From Paracoccaceae bacterium (GTDB lineage: Bacteria; Pseudomonadota; Alphaproteobacteria; Rhodobacterales; Rhodobacteraceae): DNA of 64,000 nt. Of this stretch, positions 1-9,286 are shown one piece after another. Below the pieces are notes generated by a model. It was given only the letters and a program-made list of their open reading frames with translations. It made no database searches and was not told the DNA's origin. Position 1 is the first letter of the stretch. Each line of letters opens with the position of its first letter. The DNA is taken from NCBI GenBank assembly GCA_024742405.1, contig JANSYP010000002.1, positions 310,001-374,000 of the forward strand, written 5' to 3'. The position numbers were made by a program, and so were the translations under genes.

Positions 1-691
1 TCCCGTCATCGCGCACGACCCACCCAACGAACCACCCGATGTCCGGATCGGGGGCCGTCGTCCATCCGGTTTTCCCGTAGAGAACGGCCCCGTCCTTCGT
101 CTCGATCCGTGCGATGTCCTGGACGAGATCCTGTGTTCGATCGGACAGAGGCAGCTGTTTCTGTGCCAACAGCGACAGGAACTTGACCTGTTCAACAGCG
201 CTGATCTCAAGCGGTCCCGCCAGCCAAAAGCGATCGACCTCGGTCCCGAACGCGCCATTGCCATAGTCCAAATCCGCCAGGTACTCAGAGTATCTGGCCA
301 GCCCGACGCGTCGCGCAATTTCCTGAAAGACCGGCACATTCGACACTGCAAAGGCTTCCCCTAGCGTCATGTCATTTTCCCACGCCCGGATCGGCTGAGG
401 CTCGCCGCCATAGGGGATGATCTCGTTGTTATCCGCAACCACACCGAGCTCGAGCGCGATCAGGCTGTTGGCAATCTTGAACGTCGAGGCCGGGATAAAG
501 CGCTGATGCGCGCGCGGCTGGTTGACCACGGTCAACCGGTCCGCATTGACGTCCAGCAGCGCGAAACTGCCCGAGAGGCCTTGCGCCTCGAAAACTTTAG
601 TCAGATCGGAGCGATCCACAACAGTCGCAGCCCTGGCAAGCGAGGTTACCAGGACACAAACTGTGAAAGCCGAAAACAAGATTTTCTGCAT
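1..691 (-). CDS. class D (OXA-type) beta-lactamase, C-terminus cut by window edge
   Basis: Periplasmic serine beta-lactamase of class D, which hydrolyses penicillin-type antibiotics through an acyl-enzyme on serine and a carboxylated lysine. Translation from the ATG at 691 gives about 230 residues before the window ends. Residues 1-22 look like a signal peptide (MQKILFSAFTVCVLVTSLA, then RAA). All four class D landmarks are visible: STFK at 69-72 (nucleophile Ser69, Lys72), SNV at 117-119, YGN at 143-145 and KTGW at 207-210. Family members are about 250-280 residues, so only the last part is missing. It is transcribed away from the dnaE side on the same strand as dnaE. Motif set and order make the family assignment strong; substrate range cannot be read from sequence. 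A BlaR-type sensor domain is the main alternative, but nothing precedes the signal peptide here. Confidence 0.9.
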   Translation of the reverse strand, partial: MQKILFSAFTVCVLVTSLARAATVVDRSDLTKVFEAQGLSGSFALLDVNADRLTVVNQPRAHQRFIPASTFKIANSLIALELGVVADNNEIIPYGGEPQPIRAWENDMTLGEAFAVSNVPVFQEIARRVGLARYSEYLADLDYGNGAFGTEVDRFWLAGPLEISAVEQVKFLSLLAQKQLPLSDRTQDLVQDIARIETKDGAVLYGKTGWTTAPDPDIGWFVGWVVRDDG

Positions 692-860
692 GCTGCTCTA
701 TCACCTTTGAGTGGTTTTGCCGGCGCGCTAGGCCAGTCTCGGGCGGCGCGCAAGGTCAAAGCGCGGGGGCAGAGCGCCCTATCCAAACGCCGTAAGAACA
801 CCCTGCAAAGCGGTGATGTTCCAAACGCTCTACCAGGGCGCGTTTCGGCAAGGCGCGACG

Positions 861-3800
861 CTACTGATCCTCCACCAGCACAACGCCCGGCAGCGACTTG
901 ATCGCACCCTTGATTGCGGGCGTGATCGCGTAGGGCTGGGGCAGAGTGACCTCCGCTTCGCCCAGATCAGGGGCCATGATGCACAAGGACACCGGCGCGC
1001 CACGGCGCGAATCGGCGACGGCACCGGACAGGATGGTCGCCGCGGGGCCGAGCGCGTCGGGGGCATCGACGACGACCCGCAGCCCGCTCGCCCCGCCAGC
1101 GACGGCAACGGCATCCACCGGCTGTGCGCTGCGGCAAAGCAGCTTGAGCTGATCGGCTTCGAGCTGCGCCTCGACGGTCAGCACGACGTTCTGCCCCGGC
1201 TCCAGATGATCGCGCGCAACCTCCAGCGTGTCGGAGAAAACTGTAACCTCGTAGAGACCGGTCGGATCGGACAGCTGCACGAACGCAAAGCGGTTGCCGC
1301 GCGCCGATTTGCGTTCCTGCCGCTGGGCCACGGAGCCGGCGAGCTTGGCCACCTGCGGACCGCGCGCCGCGTCGCGTTCCACCTCGGCCAAGGTCTTTAC
1401 ACCCTGGCGCTTTAGCGGGCCCATATAGTCGTCCAGCGGATGGCCGGAGAGGTAGAAGCCCACGGCCGCATGCTCCTCGGCCAGCCGCTCCGCCGGCAGC
1501 CAGTCGGCGGCCGGGGACAGGCGCGGTTCGGGCAGATCCTCGCCCGCCTCGCCGAAGAGCGACACCTGGGCCGATCCGCGTTGGTGGTGAATCGCCTCGG
1601 AATAGGCGACCAGCGCATCGAGGCTTTCCAACACCCGCCTCCGGTTGCGGTCGAGCGTATCGAAGGCCCCGGCGCGAGCGAGCATCTCCAGCGGACGCTT
1701 ACCCACGCGTTTCAGATCCACCCGCCGGGCGACGTCGAAGAGCGTCACGAAGGGTCCATCGCCGCGCGCCTCTGTGATCAGGCGCATTGCCTCGACGCCC
1801 ACATTCTTGAGCGCGCCCAGAGCATAGACGATCTTTCCGTCCGCCACGCTGAACATCGGCTGGGATCGGTTCACGCAGGGCGGCACGATCTCGATCTCCA
1901 GCCGCCGCTTTACCTCTTCGGCATAGACGGCCAGCTTGTCGGTCAGGTGCAAATCGCAGTTCATCACACCCGCCATGAACTCCACCGGGTGGTTCGCCTT
2001 GAGCCAGGCGGTCTGATAGCTGACCACCGCATAGGCGGCCGCGTGGGACTTGTTGAAACCGTAGTTGGCGAACTTGTCGAGCAGGTTCCAGACCTCGATC
2101 GCCTTGGCCTCATCGACCCCGTTCTCCGCCGCGCCCTTGAGGAATTTCGGCTTCTCGGCGTCCATCGCCTCCTGGATCTTCTTGCCCATGGCGCGGCGCA
2201 GCATGTCCGCCCCGCCGAGGCTGTAGCCCGCCATCTCCTGGGCGATCTGCATCACCTGTTCCTGATAGACGATGATGCCTTGCGTCTCGTCGAGGATATG
2301 GTCGACTGACGGATGCAGCATTTCCCGCTCGCTGATCCCGTTCTTGACCTCGCAGAATTTCGGGATGTTCTCCATCGGCCCGGGCCGGTAAAGCGCCACG
2401 AGCGCGATGATATCCTCGATGCAGTCGGGTTTCATCCGCCGCAGCGCATCCATCATGCCCGAGCTTTCCACCTGGAACACGGCGACCGTCTTGGCCTCGG
2501 AGTAGAGCTTGTAGCTGGCGTCATCATCCAGCGGAATGGCATTGATGTCGCCCTCCGCGCCCTCGGTCGGCGCGTAGATCTGCCGCCCGTCGGCGGCGAC
2601 ATGCAACGGTCGGCCCTGCCCGGCAATCAGCTCCAGAGCATTCTGGATTACGGTCAGCGTCTTCAGGCCCAGAAAGTCGAACTTTACCAGCCCCGCCTGC
2701 TCGACCCATTTCATGTTGAACTGCGTTGCCGGCATGTCCGAACGCGGATCCTGGTAGAGCGGCACAAGCTCATCAAGCGGCCGGTCCCCGATCACGACGC
2801 CCGCTGCATGGGTGGATGCGTTGCGCAGCAATCCCTCGACCTGCTGGCCATAGGTGAGCAGTCTATCCACGACCTCTTCGGCCTGCGCGGCTTCCTTCAG
2901 CCGCGGCTCGTCGCGCAGCGCCTTCTCGATACTGACCGGCTTGACCCCTTCGACCGGGATCATCTTGCTCAGCCGGTCCACCTGCCCATAAGGCATCTGC
3001 AGCACCCGGCCGACGTCGCGCACCGCGGCCTTGCTGAGCAGCGCGCCGAAGGTGATGATCTGACCCACCCGGTCGCGGCCGTACTTCTCCTGAACGTACT
3101 GAATCACTTCCTCGCGCCGGTCCATGCAGAAATCGATGTCGAAATCCGGCATGCTGACCCGCTCGGGGTTCAGGAACCGCTCGAACAGCAGCGAATAGCG
3201 CAACGGGTCGAGGTCCGTGATCGTCAGCGCATAGGCCACAAGGCTGCCCGCACCCGATCCGCGCCCCGGCCCAACCGGAATATCGCGCGCCTTGGCCCAT
3301 TTGATGAAATCGGCGACGATCAGAAAATAGCCCGGAAAGCCCATGCCTTCGATGATGCCGAGCTCGAACTCCAGCCGCTCCTCATACTCCGCCACCTCCG
3401 CGGCATGGGGAATCACGGCCAACCGCGCGGCCAGACCTTCGCGCGCCTGACGGCGCAGTTCTTCCACCTCGTCTTCGGCAAAGCGCGGCAGAATGGGGTC
3501 GCGCGTTTCAGTGGCGAAGGCGCAGCGCCGCGCGATCTCGACCGTGTTTTCAATCGCTTCCGGGAGGTCCGCGAAGAGCGTGATCATCTCTTCAGGCGAC
3601 TTGAGGTAATGCTGCGGCGTCAGGCGCCGGCGCGGCTCGTTCTGGTCGACATAGGCGCCTTCGGCGATGCAGATCAGCGCATCATGGGCCTCGTACATCT
3701 CGGCATCGGGGAAATAGACGTCATTCGTGGCGACCAGCGGCAGGTCCTGGTCATAGGCCAGTTCCACCAACCCGCGCTCGCTGCCCGCCTCGGCCTCCGG

Positions 3801-4352
3801 CAGGCCGGTGTCGCCAGGATGACGCTGAAGCTCGATATAGAGCCGGTCGGGAAATCCGCGCGCCAGCGTTGCGGCCAATGCCGTGGCCTTGCCCCCCTGC
3901 CCGGCCCGGATCAGACGGCCCAGCGGTCCGTCCGGTCCACCGGTCAGACAGATCAGCCCCTCTGCATGCTCCAACAACTGCGCCGTTGTGACATGGGGCG
4001 CCTCACCTGGATGGGTCAGGTAGAGCGCCGAATTCAGTTTGAGAAGGTTGAGGTATCCCGCAGCGTTCTGCGCCAGCAGGACCACCGGCGCGGGCGGGAT
4101 CGGTTTATCTCCGGGCGCGGATGCCTCGTAGGCCAAATCAACCTGACAGCCGAGGATCGCCTGCACACCGGCCTTCTTGGCCGACACAGAAAACTCCAGC
4201 GCTGCGAACATGTTGTTCGTATCGGTCAGCGCGATTGCGGGCATACGCAGTTCGGCCGCCTTCGACGCCAGAGTCTTGACCCGAAGCGCGCCCTCCAGAA
4301 GCGAGTACTCGCTGTGCAGGCGCAAGTGAATGAATCGCGGTGTCTCTGCCAT
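861..4352 (-). CDS. dnaE: DNA polymerase III alpha subunit
   Basis: Replicative polymerase catalytic subunit, the core of the chromosomal replisome. The 1163-residue product has the normal DnaE1 length. The N-terminal PHP domain begins with the typical IHLRLHSEYSLLEGA stretch (residues 8-22). The palm contains GPGRGSGAGSLVAYA (around 360) and PDFDIDFCMDRR (around 400), which carries the first two catalytic aspartates. A helix-hairpin-helix element (GALKNVGVEAM) lies near 830, and an OB-fold (FVQLSDPTGLYEVTVFSD) near 1020. The C-terminus is intact. The gene stands alone on the minus strand, with 169 bases to the beta-lactamase gene downstream. No oddities in motifs or length. Confidence 0.98.
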   Translation of the reverse strand: MAETPRFIHLRLHSEYSLLEGALRVKTLASKAAELRMPAIALTDTNNMFAALEFSVSAKKAGVQAILGCQVDLAYEASAPGDKPIPPAPVVLLAQNAAGYLNLLKLNSALYLTHPGEAPHVTTAQLLEHAEGLICLTGGPDGPLGRLIRAGQGGKATALAATLARGFPDRLYIELQRHPGDTGLPEAEAGSERGLVELAYDQDLPLVATNDVYFPDAEMYEAHDALICIAEGAYVDQNEPRRRLTPQHYLKSPEEMITLFADLPEAIENTVEIARRCAFATETRDPILPRFAEDEVEELRRQAREGLAARLAVIPHAAEVAEYEERLEFELGIIEGMGFPGYFLIVADFIKWAKARDIPVGPGRGSGAGSLVAYALTITDLDPLRYSLLFERFLNPERVSMPDFDIDFCMDRREEVIQYVQEKYGRDRVGQIITFGALLSKAAVRDVGRVLQMPYGQVDRLSKMIPVEGVKPVSIEKALRDEPRLKEAAQAEEVVDRLLTYGQQVEGLLRNASTHAAGVVIGDRPLDELVPLYQDPRSDMPATQFNMKWVEQAGLVKFDFLGLKTLTVIQNALELIAGQGRPLHVAADGRQIYAPTEGAEGDINAIPLDDDASYKLYSEAKTVAVFQVESSGMMDALRRMKPDCIEDIIALVALYRPGPMENIPKFCEVKNGISEREMLHPSVDHILDETQGIIVYQEQVMQIAQEMAGYSLGGADMLRRAMGKKIQEAMDAEKPKFLKGAAENGVDEAKAIEVWNLLDKFANYGFNKSHAAAYAVVSYQTAWLKANHPVEFMAGVMNCDLHLTDKLAVYAEEVKRRLEIEIVPPCVNRSQPMFSVADGKIVYALGALKNVGVEAMRLITEARGDGPFVTLFDVARRVDLKRVGKRPLEMLARAGAFDTLDRNRRRVLESLDALVAYSEAIHHQRGSAQVSLFGEAGEDLPEPRLSPAADWLPAERLAEEHAAVGFYLSGHPLDDYMGPLKRQGVKTLAEVERDAARGPQVAKLAGSVAQRQERKSARGNRFAFVQLSDPTGLYEVTVFSDTLEVARDHLEPGQNVVLTVEAQLEADQLKLLCRSAQPVDAVAVAGGASGLRVVVDAPDALGPAATILSGAVADSRRGAPVSLCIMAPDLGEAEVTLPQPYAITPAIKGAIKSLPGVVLVEDQ

Positions 4353-5818
4353 GGCGCCAGGCTATCGCCCAGATCTAGCGGAGAGAAGGGGCCTCAGGCA
4401 CAAATTCTGTGGACAGACAGAGCACCGGTCAGGCAGTCTGCCCATAAAAACAGCAGGTGGCGCAACCTGCGGCAAATGCCAAGGCTTCGTCCTTGCGAAA
4501 CAGGCTGTTCCGAGCTTGACTGACAATCGGCACGGTCCCAGCCGCTTGCTCTACGCCGCATCGAGCAGGACCAGCCAACAGAAAACCGAGTAACGCGGCG
4601 GGACCTTTGATGCATGTGGCGTTTCTTCTCAACGAGACCCCCGTGCAGGTCGAGGGCGCTCCACCGAGACGCGCGCGTCTCGGTCGGCTGCGCGCATGCG
4701 GGTTGGACGGCATCGAAGAACACTGCAAAAGCGGCCGTCGCGACGCGCACCGTTTGATGCCAAGAGACGCACAGAGGCACCACGCGCCAAATGCTTGCAA
4801 GCTGTTTCTGGCGCAGCACAACGGCAAGGCATTCGGTACGGTCGAGGGGATCGCAGACCCCGGTAGATCGCTGCACTCGGAGCAATATGCGCAGATGGAT
4901 CGCCCCGGTCCGCCATGCGGCTTCTACTGGCCGAGCGCCTTGGTCTCGAGGACCACGGTCCCCGCCAATGGCGCGGTCGAACATGACGACGACCTTCTGC
5001 GAAGACTTCGCCACGCTCGCCCAGACTGCGTGTTCGCGGCGCAGGCTCTTGCGTCTTTGCCACTGGGACAACGGTCTCGCGGCGCCGATCCAGAAAGCGA
5101 CACAGTGACTGCCGGTGACACCGCCGCCGCGGCGAACAACCTCGGCCCGCCCCTCCCCCGCGGTGCGGCGCGCTTGCATATCACTGGCCCTGTCAGCGAT
5201 ATCGATGACATGCTGGTGTTCGCGAATTTCCCGCATCTGGCCATTGCCGTCAGGGAGATGACCTGCCCCACGCTGAAAACGCCGGATCTTGACGCATTGG
5301 GCGCTGCTCTGCACGTGGTCGAGGCACGCGCCGCCGACAACCTCGACCCAGACGAATGCTTCGGGGAGGGCCCGCGCATATTGGCCCGGAACGATTCCGA
5401 CGCTGCTGCCCACCGGACCGAGGACCAACCGAGGGAAGGCGCGCCATCCACCGCCTGTACAATCATCGTGGCGCGCACCGGCCGTTCGGCCAAGCTGGAC
5501 AACGATCGCGACGACTTGCTCCCTACTGGCCGACCACATGATCTTGGCATCCGCTACCACGTGCGCACCGACGGGGCTGGCCACCCCCTCGGCTCCGATT
5601 TTGTTCGTAATGCGCAATGCGGCTGGACGCTGGGTCTGACGCTGCCCGTGGCCGATCCGGCCATGCTCCTTGCCGAAAACGGGCACCACGTGCCCGATGC
5701 GCGCACCACATCGCACCATTTGAAAACCAGCACTCAGAGCCTCGCGGCAACGCGGATCCTCGCACTGTGCCATGGGATGCTTGGCATCATGCAAATTGCC
5801 GATCCTATCCCGCCCGCC

Positions 5819-6328
5819 TTAAACAAGGCCCCACTGAGCACCCGCAAACTCAAAGACCACCGCGAGATGAGCGCCTTGGGGGTTGGGTCGGACAGCGACG
5901 GGCAGGAGCCTCCCCAGATCGTCACGCTCAATGCGAACCTGGCCTCGCGCCACGCTCAAGGCGGCGCTTTGCCCGAAGATGATCAGATTCAGGGCTCGCC
6001 CGGCGCTGGACAGTCCACGCGCCTTGGCATGACGGTCGAAGACGTCATCCTCAGATCCATAACCGACCGAATGTCCAAGGCCGATCACCGTGCTGACCAA
6101 CGGATAGCGATGGGAACCCGATTTATCCAAAAGCGCCAAACCATCGGCGAAATCATTCACGTCGAGAACGGTAAGAGTCATACCCGCACTGCCAGCAACT
6201 GCTCCGCGGAGTCTGTGATGCAACGCGTCGAGCACAGCGGCAGCCTTGGCGCTAAAGGGGTCTCCGTAACGCAAAGGCATGCTTGGAATCGTGGCGCCCC
6301 GCGCGCCCAACTCACCGCCGGCACGCAA
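5819..6328 (-). CDS. possible hypothetical protein, 169 aa (uncertain)
   Basis: This is the part of the anomalous segment whose translation looks most protein-like. It has alternating hydrophobic and acidic stretches, for example MTLTVLDVNDFADGLALLD (residues 50-68) and AHLAVVFEFAGAQWGLV at the C-terminus, and it ends in a clear TAA. I do not recognise a family. The frame carries on beyond the stop towards 4394 with a poorer-looking translation, so this could be one end of a disrupted gene. The opposing plus-strand frame is open over the same bases, and which strand is coding is not settled. No convincing Shine-Dalgarno was identified for the first start. Confidence 0.2.
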   Translation of the reverse strand: MRAGGELGARGATIPSMPLRYGDPFSAKAAAVLDALHHRLRGAVAGSAGMTLTVLDVNDFADGLALLDKSGSHRYPLVSTVIGLGHSVGYGSEDDVFDRHAKARGLSSAGRALNLIIFGQSAALSVARGQVRIERDDLGRLLPVAVRPNPQGAHLAVVFEFAGAQWGLV

Positions 6329-6340
6329 ATTCAGACCAGC

Positions 6341-6360
6341 CCCCGGTCGCTCGACCGGGG
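6341..6360. terminator. perfect GC-rich inverted repeat
   Basis: CCCCGGTCG and CGACCGGGG are separated by two bases, so the 20 bases are nearly a perfect palindrome (realistic stem 7 bp with a six-base loop). No T-run follows on either strand. It sits inside the long plus-strand frame, which argues that the frame is not an intact gene. It could be an old terminator or a protein-binding site. Confidence 0.35.
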
Positions 6361-6636
6361 TCTCGGCCCGTTCAGGGGCTGCGCGGTTGTGTTGGCATCA
6401 GGGTTTTGGGACGCCTCGCGCTTCCCGGCCTTTGGTCGACCACGCGCCAACCTTCGCCGGATCTCGGGCGGCGCGAAACAGCCCGTCGCCGCGGGCGGCT
6501 TTGAGCACATTGCCTGCCCGACCAACAACTCTCCCCTTGGCAAAGCCCCGGACCAGATCGCCATCGGTGTCGCCAAGCGGCCCCCGTCCGCCGGCCCGCC
6601 GCTGCGCGTCGCCATGCCCTCCCGACAGGATACTGC

Positions 6637-8214
6637 ATGACGTCCGCTCTGCTGCGCCTTTCCGGTATCACGAAATCCTATCCCGGCGTGCGGGCGAATG
6701 ACGATGTGTCCTTCGAGATCGCGCCTGGCGAAATCCATGCGCTGCTCGGCGAGAACGGCGCCGGAAAATCGACCCTGGTCAAGGCGATTTATGGGCTTGT
6801 CAAACCCGATGCCGGCCAGATGACGCTCAACGGAGAACGCTATGTGCCCGCGGAGCCTCGCGCCGCCCGGGCCGCCGGCGTGGCCATGGTATTCCAGCAT
6901 TTCTCGCTCTTCGAGGCGTTGAGCGTCGCCGAGAATGTCAGCCTCGGGATGGAAGATCCCCCGCCCAGACGGCGGCTCGCTGCGCGCATCCGCGAGGTCA
7001 GTCAGGCCTACGGTCTGCCGCTGGAACCTGACCGGCTCGTTGGCGATTTGTCGGTCGGCGGTCGTCAGCGCGTTGAAATCATCCGCTGCCTGCTTCAGAA
7101 TCCGCGCCTGCTGATCATGGATGAACCGACCTCGGTCCTGACCCCGCAAGAGGTCGACACGCTCTTTACCACGCTGCGGAAGCTCTCCGCCGAGTGCACG
7201 GCGATCCTGTATATCTCGCACAAGCTCGAAGAGATCCGCGCGCTCTGCGATGCAGCCACGATCCTGCGCCATGGCAAGGTCGTGGGCGAGTGCGTGCCCG
7301 CCGCGCGCAGCGCCCGCGAGATGGCAGAAATGATGGTCGGTACCGACCTGACCCCGCCGGAACGGTCCGAGACGAGACCCGGCGCTGTGATGCTGGAGGC
7401 TCGTGCCCTCACCCTGCCCGCAGCTACGCAATTCGCCACACCGCTGCGGGAGGTGTCGTTTGCGGTGCGCACGGGCGAGATTCTGGGGATCGGAGGCGTC
7501 GCAGGTAACGGGCAGGACGAATTGATGGCCGTGCTGACCGGGGAGACCCGCGCGCCGGCCGGCACGCTTTTGCTGGGCGGCGAAGACATCGCACTTGCCG
7601 GCCCGTCGGATCGGCGCGCCATGGGATTGCGAACGGCGCCGGAGGAACGGCTCGGCCATGCCGCGGCGCCCGACATGAGCCTGACCGAAAACATGTTGCT
7701 GACCTCCGGCGCGGCAGAAGGGCTCTTGTCGCGCGGCTTTGTGCGCTGGGCGGCGGCGCGGGAGGCGGCGGAAAAGGTGATCGAAACCTTCGATGTGCGT
7801 ACTCCGGGCCCTGCGGTGGCCGCACGCGCGCTTTCCGGCGGCAATCTGCAGAAATTCGTGGTCGGGCGCGAGGTCGTTCAGTCGCCGCCAGTGTTTGTTG
7901 TCAACCAGCCGACCTGGGGCGTGGACGCCGCAGCGGCAGCCACCATCCGGCAGGCGCTGATGACGCTGGCGGCGACCGGATCGGCAGTCGTGGTGGTCAG
8001 CCAGGATCTCGACGAGCTGTTGGAAATCGCGACCTGGTTTGCGGCGATGAACGAGGGCACGCTGTCAGTGCCGCGTCGTGTGGCTACGCTCAGTCTCGAG
8101 GAGATCGGCCTGATGCTCGGCGGGGGCGAGCGCCCAGGAAATGGCCCCGAAGCACCGCCCGACGCCACGCCTCCTCGGACCCAGGCCGCGGAGGCTGCCC
8201 GTGCTCAGGCTTGA
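6637..8214 (+). CDS. nucleoside-type ABC transporter, duplicated ATPase subunit
   Basis: Cytoplasmic ATPase that powers import by the BmpA-family transporter encoded downstream. The 525 residues hold two ABC cassettes. The first has Walker A GENGAGKST (around 38), signature LSVGGRQRVE (around 143) and Walker B LLIMDEPTSVLTP (around 161). The second has a degenerate Walker A (GVAGNGQDEL, around 288) and signature LSGGNLQKFVVGRE (around 400). This asymmetric pair is standard in the RbsA/YufO-like group. The stop overlaps the next permease gene, so translation is coupled. Family knowledge (YufO, PnrA/BmpA systems) points to purine nucleosides as substrate; the exact substrate is inference. Confidence 0.93.
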   Translation: MTSALLRLSGITKSYPGVRANDDVSFEIAPGEIHALLGENGAGKSTLVKAIYGLVKPDAGQMTLNGERYVPAEPRAARAAGVAMVFQHFSLFEALSVAENVSLGMEDPPPRRRLAARIREVSQAYGLPLEPDRLVGDLSVGGRQRVEIIRCLLQNPRLLIMDEPTSVLTPQEVDTLFTTLRKLSAECTAILYISHKLEEIRALCDAATILRHGKVVGECVPAARSAREMAEMMVGTDLTPPERSETRPGAVMLEARALTLPAATQFATPLREVSFAVRTGEILGIGGVAGNGQDELMAVLTGETRAPAGTLLLGGEDIALAGPSDRRAMGLRTAPEERLGHAAAPDMSLTENMLLTSGAAEGLLSRGFVRWAAAREAAEKVIETFDVRTPGPAVAARALSGGNLQKFVVGREVVQSPPVFVVNQPTWGVDAAAAATIRQALMTLAATGSAVVVVSQDLDELLEIATWFAAMNEGTLSVPRRVATLSLEEIGLMLGGGERPGNGPEAPPDATPPRTQAAEAARAQA

Positions 8215-9286
8215 AAAACGGCCCCAACCCTCACGTCTCTGGACGGCGTTGACCCCCATTCTGGCCGTGCTGGCCACGATGGTGGCCGGCGGGTTGCTCT
8301 TTGCGGCGCTCGGCAAGAACCCGGTCGAGGCGATCCGGGTGATTTTTTTCGACCCGCTTTTCAACGATCAGGTGGCAAGCTTCGCCCGGCCCCAGATCCT
8401 GGTAAAGGCCGGACCGCTCATTCTGATCGCCATCGGGCTCTCCATGGGCTTTCGCGCGGGCATCTGGAACATCGGCGCCGAGGGGCAATACATCATGGGC
8501 GCGATCTTTGGCGCCGCGGTGGGCCTCGCGCTCTATCCGATGGACCACGCGCTTATCTTTCCGCTGATGGTAGTGGCCGGTGCGCTCGGTGGATGGCTCT
8601 GGGCGATGATCCCCGCAATCCTGAAGATCGCCTTCCGCACGAACGAAATCCTCGTCTCGCTGCTGCTGGTCTATGTCGCCGAGCAGATCCTGGCCTCGGC
8701 CGCACTCGATCTTCTGCGCAACCCCGATGGCGGCGGGTTTCCCGGCTCGCGCGATCTGTCGGAATGGGACACGGCCTCCAACCTGGAGCTCATCGCAGGC
8801 AGCGGCATGCATTGGGGCGTCGTGACGGCCTTCATCGCCGTCATCGCGGCCTATGTGATGCTGTCGCGCCATATCCTCGGCGTGCATCTCCGCCTCGCCG
8901 GTCAGGCGCCGCGCGCCGCACGCTTCGCAGGTGTTCGCCCCGGCATGGTGGTGTTCTTGTGCTTCACCGTTTCAGGGGTCCTCGCCGGACTGGCGGGCCT
9001 ATTCGAAGTCACGGGGCCCGCCGGCCAGATCAGCATTGATTTCAACGTGGGCTATGGCTTCACCGCGATCATCGTGGCTTTCTTGGGACGGCTCAATCCC
9101 ATCGGCATCCTGCTGGCCGGGCTGCTCATGGCGCTGACCTATATCGGCGGCGAGTTGGCGCAATTCATGCTTGGCCTGCCGGCCGCCGCGATCCAGGCGT
9201 TCCAGGGGATGCTGCTCTTCTTCCTGCTGGCCCTGGACATGCTGTCGAACTACCGCTTTCGACTTGTCACGCGCGAGGCTGTCTGA
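8201..9286 (+). CDS. nucleoside-type ABC transporter permease 1 (YufP-like)
   Basis: Inner-membrane permease of the BmpA-type importer, 361 residues with about eight to ten hydrophobic segments and the FRAGIWNIGAEGQYIMGA motif (about residues 83-100) shared by this permease family. The frame is open from 8141, but the start is placed at GTG 8201. A GGAGG at 8190-8194 lies six bases upstream, and the first strongly hydrophobic helix follows directly. This start overlaps the ATPase gene by 14 bases. The stop TGA shares its last base with the ATG of the second permease, so the three genes form a tight operon. Confidence 0.9.
   Translation: MLRLEKRPQPSRLWTALTPILAVLATMVAGGLLFAALGKNPVEAIRVIFFDPLFNDQVASFARPQILVKAGPLILIAIGLSMGFRAGIWNIGAEGQYIMGAIFGAAVGLALYPMDHALIFPLMVVAGALGGWLWAMIPAILKIAFRTNEILVSLLLVYVAEQILASAALDLLRNPDGGGFPGSRDLSEWDTASNLELIAGSGMHWGVVTAFIAVIAAYVMLSRHILGVHLRLAGQAPRAARFAGVRPGMVVFLCFTVSGVLAGLAGLFEVTGPAGQISIDFNVGYGFTAIIVAFLGRLNPIGILLAGLLMALTYIGGELAQFMLGLPAAAIQAFQGMLLFFLLALDMLSNYRFRLVTREAV

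Larger units (their letters stand above)
4353..6636. other. 2.3 kb anomalous segment without a recognisable gene
   Basis: Between the start of dnaE and the ABC transporter lie 2284 bases in which no product could be recognised. Two mirror-image open frames cover it. On the plus strand one frame is open from 4607 to 6640 (677 codons). On the minus strand the exactly opposed frame is open from 5794 to 4394 (466 codons) and from 6328 to 5819 (169 codons). In a hand-read stretch (5141 onward) codon positions 1 and 3 of this frame have similar GC content, unlike the strong third-position bias of neighbouring genes, so neither strand stands out. The plus frame contains a TTA leucine codon at about 5819, rare here, which is the stop of the minus frame. 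The plus product is rich in His, Arg and Cys, and the minus product in Gly, Arg and Gln. The likeliest reading is a decayed gene or genes; an unrecognised real gene is possible. Confidence 0.4.

Noticed and set aside
1440-4523. Long plus-strand open frames opposite dnaE
   Set aside because: They lie in exact opposed register to dnaE and are His/Gln/Arg-rich, the usual by-product of GC-rich codon bias; dnaE is full length and intact on the other strand.
4607-6640. A single 677-codon plus-strand gene
   Set aside because: No motif, His/Arg/Cys-rich composition, no strand-specific third-position bias, includes a TTA codon and a near-palindrome; kept only as an anomalous segment.
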